DNA of 10,093 bases from an uncultured Devosia sp. (GTDB lineage: Bacteria; Pseudomonadota; Alphaproteobacteria; Rhizobiales; Devosiaceae): the NCBI GenBank assembly GCA_913775215.1, contig CAJYKO010000321.1, positions 1-10,093 on the forward strand. The letters are read 5' to 3'. Numbering within the stretch: position 1 is the stretch's first letter; each line of letters opens with the position of its first letter. Positions 6,173 to 10,093 of the stretch are shown here, piece after piece. The position numbers were made by a program, and so were the translations under genes. Under the pieces are notes generated by a model, which did no database searches, had not been told where the DNA came from, and saw only the letters and a list, made by a program, of their open reading frames with translations.

Positions 6173-7558
6173 TCACTCGGCGACGGTGCGAAGTTCCTGC
6201 CAGACGTCTTCAACCGACTGCGTATAGTTCACTGCGGACTTCACCGTAACCGGCAAGCCGAGGTCCTGGGCGGTCAAGCGGCCCATTGCCGAGAGCAGCG
6301 AGAAGGTCGCAATAACCTTCTGGGTCTGCGCATTGATCAGGCTTTCCTTGGCTGTCGTGAGTTCAGCCTGGGAGTTGAGGACATCGAGCGTGGTGCTGGT
6401 GCCAAGGTCGCGTTCCTGGATCGTGCCCTCGAGCACGGTATTGCCGGCCTGCACAGCCGACTGCGCGGCCTGGATCTGCGCATCTGCGCTCTGGATGCCA
6501 GCCCACGCCGAGATCACCGCCTCGCGTACCTGATCGTAGGTCGACATGGCGTCGACTTCGGACTTGATCTGGCTGAGGTTCGCCTTGCGCACGCCAGCGC
6601 CGATCGCGCCGCCGGCATAGATCGGCACCGTTACCTGGAAGCCAAGCGAACCGCTGAGACCGTCGGTGGGACCACCGTTCGTCCAACGGCTACCGACCTG
6701 ACCGGTTACGGACGCCGTCGGGCCGAATGCAGCTTCGGCCGCATCGCTACCAGCCTGAGCAGCGCGGATGGCGGCTTTTGACATCATGATGGCAGGATGG
6801 CCAACCTCGGCTTCGGCAAGCGCTGCGTCGAGGGACGACGGGATCAGCCGTGCAAAATTGTGCGAAGAACTCAACGACTGCGGACGAACGCCAACGAGGC
6901 GCTGGAATGTCGCCTGGCTGACTTCAATGCTGCTGAGCGATGCGCGATAGGCGGCCTGACCCTGAGCAAGGCGGGCCTGAGCCTGAGCGACGTCGATACG
7001 CGTACCCTCGCCAACGTCCAACCGGTCCTGAGCAGATTGCGACTGAGCCTGGAAGAAGTTGATATTTTCCTGGCGCAGCGCCACCAGCTGACGGCCGCTC
7101 AAGACGTCCATGTAAGCCTGGACCACGGCGAGCAGAACGGTCTGCTCGGAATTCTGTATGCGATATTCGGACAGCTCGGCCGCGGCGCGCGCCGCTTCGA
7201 TCTGGGCTTCGGTCTGGAAATTGTCGAAGATGGTCTGGTTGTAGGAAACGCCGGTGGTGAGCTGATTGCCGGTCGTGAACTGACCGCCAACGAGGCTCCA
7301 GCTGTTCGTGCCAGCAACAGAGGCACCGATCGTCGGCAGCTTGGCCGATTTGGCGCGAACGATATCTTCCGCCGAGGCCTTGGCTTCGAGCAGCGCAGAT
7401 TGCAAGTCCGGCGCGTGGTTATAAGCGGCAGTCAGCGCGTCGGTGATCGACTGTGCCCGGGCTGCGCCACTCGCGCCCAGTGCCAGAAGAATAGCGACCG
7501 CGCCCGCTGTTACGAACTTTTTCACTTCACGTACCCCGCCTTCGACCCAATTACCCAT
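6173..7558 (-). CDS. tolC: TolC-family outer-membrane efflux/secretion channel
   Basis: A 461-residue TolC-type protein. Its relatives form trimers with an outer-membrane beta-barrel and a long periplasmic alpha-barrel, the exit duct for type I secretion and RND/MFS/ABC efflux. A signal peptide is visible (KKFVTAGAVAILLALGASG, cleavage after Ala-Arg-Ala at 35). Two outer-membrane efflux protein repeats follow, about 40-230 and 240-440. Each has long Ala/Gln-rich coiled-coil helices (such as QAQARLAQGQAAYRASLSSI) and a barrel hairpin segment (near NSWSLVGG and SRWTNGG). The conserved N-terminal phrase SITDALTAAYNHAPDLQSA is typical. Two starts are possible: the ATG at 7558, with no clear Shine-Dalgarno, or a GTG at 7525 (V12), 8 nt after GGGG, which gives a more standard signal peptide beginning VKKF. 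I kept the longer frame but lean to the GTG. A strong terminator ends the unit. Partners are not in the window. Confidence 0.95.
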   Translation of the reverse strand: MGNWVEGGVREVKKFVTAGAVAILLALGASGAARAQSITDALTAAYNHAPDLQSALLEAKASAEDIVRAKSAKLPTIGASVAGTNSWSLVGGQFTTGNQLTTGVSYNQTIFDNFQTEAQIEAARAAAELSEYRIQNSEQTVLLAVVQAYMDVLSGRQLVALRQENINFFQAQSQSAQDRLDVGEGTRIDVAQAQARLAQGQAAYRASLSSIEVSQATFQRLVGVRPQSLSSSHNFARLIPSSLDAALAEAEVGHPAIMMSKAAIRAAQAGSDAAEAAFGPTASVTGQVGSRWTNGGPTDGLSGSLGFQVTVPIYAGGAIGAGVRKANLSQIKSEVDAMSTYDQVREAVISAWAGIQSADAQIQAAQSAVQAGNTVLEGTIQERDLGTSTTLDVLNSQAELTTAKESLINAQTQKVIATFSLLSAMGRLTAQDLGLPVTVKSAVNYTQSVEDVWQELRTVAE

Positions 7559-7658
7559 ACGCGCGGCATGTGGGGTCTACAACCAACCATTGCCATGCAA
7601 ACCAAATATTAACGCACGCTTCGTTCGTCGACGTGGCGGATTCGCAACATCGGCAGAC

Positions 7659-8312
7659 CTAGAACCTGAACTCGTCATCGACGATGTCATTCCTCAAGCG
7701 CGGCATTGTCGCATCGAAGGCTGACGTAAACATTACGCCGCGATCGCCTCGCGTATAAGTGCCGACCAGCGCCACGCCATTTTTCAACACCGGCGCGACG
7801 AGCCGCCCTTTCGGCGCGAGCAACGGAAAAAACTCTTTCGGCTCGCCGTCGAGCGCGCCTTCGACAATGATCACGTCAAATAGTTGACCGACCGCCAGAA
7901 CGGCATCGCTGGTGGTGACGGTGACATTTCCCATGCCGAGTTGCGCCAGATTGCGCTCTGCCATCTCGGCAACCGCGGGCACATGCTCCGCTGCCACGAC
8001 CGTGGCAGCCTGCTTGCCAAGAATGGCGCTCGAATAACCAGTTGCCGCGCCCACATCGAGCACGCGATCACCCGGCGCAATCTTTGCAAGCTGTGCCATC
8101 CGACCAAACTGGGATGGCGAGAGAAGGAACCGCCCATGCGGCAGCGGCTGAAGATCATCCACATAAGCCACCGGCCGGCGATGCTCTGCGACGAACATTT
8201 CGCGCGGCATATCCGCCATGGCCGACAGGATACCGCGATCCATCACGCCGCTCGAACGCAACTGACTATCGATCATAGCCATTCTTGCGCTTCGGAACTC
8301 ATCCATCGGCAC
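7659..8312 (-). CDS. pcm: Protein-L-isoaspartate O-methyltransferase family protein
   Basis: A 217-residue cytoplasmic SAM-dependent methyltransferase of the PCMT family, the usual length. Canonical members methylate L-isoaspartyl residues in aged proteins to start their repair. The N-terminal half fits the family (MIDSQLRSSGVMDRGILSAM, then MPREMFVAEHRR). FLLSPSQFGRMAQL at 62-75 replaces the usual TISQP/A segment. SAM-binding motif I reads VLDVGAATGYSSAIL (84-98) where canonical enzymes have EIGTGSGYQ, and the acidic end of the next strand is E109. The family is clear, but the substrate of this divergent branch is not shown by sequence. The start is either the GTG at 8312 or the ATG two codons on at 8306; neither has a strong ribosome site. 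The stop is 100 bp before the tolC ATG with no clear terminator between, so co-transcription with tolC is possible. Confidence 0.88.
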   Translation of the reverse strand: MPMDEFRSARMAMIDSQLRSSGVMDRGILSAMADMPREMFVAEHRRPVAYVDDLQPLPHGRFLLSPSQFGRMAQLAKIAPGDRVLDVGAATGYSSAILGKQAATVVAAEHVPAVAEMAERNLAQLGMGNVTVTTSDAVLAVGQLFDVIIVEGALDGEPKEFFPLLAPKGRLVAPVLKNGVALVGTYTRGDRGVMFTSAFDATMPRLRNDIVDDEFRF

Positions 8313-8340
8313 TTGCCCATTACGTCATATGCTGGCCGTG

Positions 8341-8367
8341 AATATAGCGCCGGGATGGGACTGGCAA
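8341..8367 (-). promoter_or_regulatory. Possible pcm promoter
   Basis: TTGCCA (8367-8362), a 15-nt spacer and TATATT (8346-8341) form a sigma70-like pair. It would start transcription some 20-30 nt before the pcm start codon. The hexamers fit the alphaproteobacterial CTTG/CTATAT style, but the spacer is shorter than the usual 16-18 nt, so this is tentative. Confidence 0.35.
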
Positions 8368-8422
8368 GCTGAAGACGCGCACGGTCAAGCGTTTCGCGAC
8401 AGTTCTGAACATGTTTGGATAA

Positions 8423-8496
8423 TGGAGGCCGCGTCCGGAATCGAACCGGAGTGCACGGATTTGCAATCCGCTGCGTAACCACTCCGCCACGCGGCC
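8423..8496 (-). tRNA. tRNA-Cys (GCA)
   Basis: 74 nt including the encoded CCA (8425-8423). The acceptor stem GGCCGCG pairs fully with CGCGGCC. The anticodon arm GCGGA-TTGCAAA-TCCGT presents GCA, which reads Cys codons UGC and UGU. The T arm is TCCGG-TTCGATT-CCGGA. The discriminator base is U73, a main identity element for CysRS. Length and layout match E. coli tRNA-Cys closely. It lies 110 bp before pcm and has its own promoter upstream. I see no clear terminator after it. Confidence 0.98.
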
Positions 8497-8506
8497 CCTT
8501 GCTTGC

Positions 8507-8535
8507 CTTATCTGGGGTTTCAGGTTTTTCGTCAA
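8507..8535 (-). promoter_or_regulatory. Sigma70-type promoter of tRNA-Cys
   Basis: TTGACG (8535-8530), exactly 17 nt, then GATAAG (8512-8507) on the minus strand. The -35 matches 5 of 6 consensus bases and the -10 matches 4 of 6. The expected start lies about 4 nt before the mature tRNA 5' end, the short leader typical of single tRNA genes. Confidence 0.65.
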
Positions 8536-8618
8536 GGCTATGTTGAACACACTATTCGAGGTGTGTGCAAAAGTGGTTCACGAGCCGTTCCTAAGCAGTC
8601 CCATGGCCTCGGACGCCA

Positions 8619-9296
8619 TCAGCCGCCGCCAGATCCCAGCATGACATTGACCGCGGCCGCTAGCAGCACCGTGTTGTAGAAGTGCGCAAAGACCAGATGC
8701 GTCATCACCCGCTTGCGCATTTCGTTGGTCGTGACCTTGGTGTCTGAGGTGGCGACAGACGTCCCAACGGTGAAGGAGAAGTAAAGGAATGCGACGCCAT
8801 CGGCTTTCTCGTCCCCAGGAAACTGCAGCCCGCCCTCAATATCAGAATCATTCTCCGTGTCAGGCGCCTGATAAAATTCATAGGCATAGTGCAGCGCTCC
8901 CATCACCTGCACTGTGAACCAACCCAAAACTACCGATCCCACGCTCGCGATAATCTCGCCCGGCTCAGGACCGCCGTCTTGGTTCAGCGCGAGAAAGAGC
9001 GACACCACGGAAGCAACGATGACGATGAGCACGATGAGCAGGATACCGAAGCCGGGCGTATCCTCGTCTCGCGCATGCCTCTTGAGATAAGACGCGGTCA
9101 GGTATGGCAGCTTGATCAGGGTCAGCAACAAATAAGCGGCAAAGAAGCAATTCGCGCCGACGCTTATGGCGTATTTGGGAAAAAGCAGGAGCGATAGCGC
9201 AAGCCCAGCGGCGCCGATCACCAGCCCAAAATAGAAAGGCGCATGTCGAGGCATGACTCGCGCCAAAGCAGCGCCCCGCAAGCCTTTATATTCCAT
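8619..9296 (-). CDS. DUF1345 integral membrane protein
   Basis: A 225-residue inner-membrane protein of the uncharacterised DUF1345 family; its biochemical role is unknown to me. Membrane segments lie at about 19-40, 42-66, 82-104, 113-137, 166-183 and 200-221. Family phrases are present: HYAYEFY (136-142), GGLQFPGDE (155-163), the run FLYFSFTVGTSVATSDTKVTT (170-190), then MRKRVMTHLVFAHFYNTVLLA in the C-terminal part. The start at 9296 has a good ribosome site (GGGGGA, 5-nt spacer). It begins 47 bp after the ABC ATPase stop with no clear terminator between, so the two may be co-transcribed, although no functional link is evident. The next gene is the tRNA, so this is probably the end of its unit. 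Confidence 0.88.
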   Translation of the reverse strand: MEYKGLRGAALARVMPRHAPFYFGLVIGAAGLALSLLLFPKYAISVGANCFFAAYLLLTLIKLPYLTASYLKRHARDEDTPGFGILLIVLIVIVASVVSLFLALNQDGGPEPGEIIASVGSVVLGWFTVQVMGALHYAYEFYQAPDTENDSDIEGGLQFPGDEKADGVAFLYFSFTVGTSVATSDTKVTTNEMRKRVMTHLVFAHFYNTVLLAAAVNVMLGSGGG

Positions 9297-9343
9297 CCTG
9301 TCCCCCTGCCCTCAACGCAATACGCTTGCCGGGGAAAACGCAG

Positions 9344-10093
9344 TCAGACCCGGATGGCTCCCGGACCAGGCCGCGCACCAGGCGGCACCGTACCCATGAT
9401 AATCATGCCGAGCACTTCGTCCTTGGTCACCTCGCTGGTGCGCGCTTCCCCGACCACCTGACCGTTCTTCATGACGACGACACGGTCTGCTAGATCGAAA
9501 ACGTCATGAATATCGTGGCTGATCAGGAAAATGCCTATGCCGTCGGCCTTGAGTTGCTTGATGAGATCGCCAACCTGCGCCGTCTCCTGCGGGCCAAGCG
9601 AGGCTGTCGGTTCGTCCATGACCAGGATGCGTGCATTGAAGAGAATAGCGCGAGCAATTGCTACAGATTGACGTTGCCCGCCAGAAAGCGCCCGCACCGG
9701 CTCCTTGAACCGCTGAAAGTTCGGATTAAGCCGGCCCATGACCTCGCGAGCCCGAGATTCCATCGCGGCATCGTCGAGCGTCCCGAGCGACGTGACAATC
9801 TCGCGGCCAAGAAAGAGATTAGCCGCCGCGTCGACATTATCGGCCACCGCCAACTGCTGATAAACCGTTTCGATCCCATAGGCCTTTGCATCGCGCGGAT
9901 TATTGATGCTGGCCGGTTCGCCATTGATGCGGATTTCGCCGCCGTCGCGTTTATATGCGCCGGCGAGTATTTTGATGAGTGTCGACTTGCCCGCGCCATT
10001 GTGCCCCAGAAGGCCTACAACTTCGCCCCGGTGGAGCGTGATGGATGCATGGTCGACGGCCTTGATGCCGCCGAAGGCGATCGAGATATCCGT
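9344..10093 (-). CDS. Sugar-type ABC transporter ATP-binding protein (N-terminus off the window)
   Basis: 249 residues of a nucleotide-binding domain are visible, open to the window edge. All ATPase motifs are present (numbering from the edge): Walker A GHNGAGKST (30-38), Q-loop VYQQL with Q79, signature LSGGQRQ (136-142), Walker B ILVMDEP (156-162) with catalytic E161, and switch histidine H193 in ISHD. The phrases NPRDAKAYGIETVYQ and LADRVVVMKNGQVVG are typical of carbohydrate (CUT2) ATPases such as FrcA, XylG and RbsA. Those are cytoplasmic subunits that drive import of monosaccharides with a periplasmic binding protein and a permease. Unlike double-domain RbsA/XylG, this protein ends after one domain plus a short Pro/Gly tail (VPPGARPGPGAIRV), as FrcA-like proteins do. 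Only the first 10 or so residues seem to be missing. Permease and binding protein would be expected beyond the window. Substrate cannot be told. Confidence 0.92.
   Translation of the reverse strand, partial: TDISIAFGGIKAVDHASITLHRGEVVGLLGHNGAGKSTLIKILAGAYKRDGGEIRINGEPASINNPRDAKAYGIETVYQQLAVADNVDAAANLFLGREIVTSLGTLDDAAMESRAREVMGRLNPNFQRFKEPVRALSGGQRQSVAIARAILFNARILVMDEPTASLGPQETAQVGDLIKQLKADGIGIFLISHDIHDVFDLADRVVVMKNGQVVGEARTSEVTKDEVLGMIIMGTVPPGARPGPGAIRV

Noticed and set aside
6797..7612. A 271-codon plus-strand open frame opposite tolC.
   Set aside because: It lies opposite a clear TolC with signal peptide and repeats, has no recognisable domain, and has the composition of an antisense shadow.
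8320..8550. Minus-strand open frames running through the tRNA-Cys (translation containing VAEWLRSG and ALRFDSG).
   Set aside because: These peptides are the translated tRNA itself, a well-known false-gene pattern. The tRNA structure explains the sequence.
8547..8566. A 6-bp hairpin ACACAC/GTGTGT between the DUF1345 gene and the tRNA promoter.
   Set aside because: The stem is short and AT/GT-rich with an 8-nt loop, and no T-run follows on either strand, so I would not call it a terminator.
9317..9329. A 4-bp hairpin (GCAA/TTGC) between the ABC ATPase and DUF1345 genes.
   Set aside because: Too short to be meaningful and not followed by a T-run.

Overview
The window looks like core chromosome of a GC-rich alphaproteobacterium, most likely of the order Hyphomicrobiales. 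A Devosia-like or other non-rhizobial member is plausible, but the sequence alone does not fix the genus. The main argument is gene order: pcm, tolC, popZ (DUF2497) and valS, with an ExoR-type Sel1 protein further on. From memory, rhizobial chromosomes carry the same neighbourhood. All eight protein genes and the single tRNA lie on the minus strand, so in transcription order the window reads from high to low coordinates.

Layout in transcription order. (1) 10093-9344: a sugar-type ABC transporter ATPase, its N-terminus cut by the window edge. (2) 9296-8619: a DUF1345 inner-membrane protein. (3) 8496-8423: tRNA-Cys(GCA) with an encoded CCA and its own sigma70-like promoter. (4) 8312-7659: a protein-L-isoaspartate O-methyltransferase family protein. 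(5) 7558-6173: a TolC-type outer-membrane channel, ended by a very good intrinsic terminator. (6) 5989-5129: PopZ, the cell-pole organising protein, with an acidic Pro/Glu linker. (7) 4998-2245: valyl-tRNA synthetase. (8) 2237-1233: a CorA/ZntB-type cation transporter, 7 bp behind valS. (9) 1232-768: 465 bp without a convincing gene. (10) 767-1: an ExoR-like secreted Sel1-repeat protein, its C-terminus cut by the window edge.

How the genes fit together. The block mixes housekeeping translation (tRNA-Cys, ValRS), envelope functions (TolC, the ExoR-like regulator, a cation transporter, DUF1345) and cell polarity (PopZ). tolC and popZ are separate transcription units, because a strong terminator stands between them. 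A weaker terminator-like structure follows popZ. valS and the zntB-like gene probably share one transcript.

I see no mobile element, CRISPR array, prophage, toxin-antitoxin pair or defence system, and nothing that clearly amounts to an undescribed system. The best leads are small-scale. One is the popZ upstream region, with two GANTC methylation sites around a CtrA-like half-site, followed by competing leader hairpins. Another is a duplicated octapeptide in the PopZ linker whose two copies differ almost only at silent positions. The others are a hairpin just ahead of valS, a divergent methyltransferase motif in Pcm, and the 465-bp gene-free stretch.
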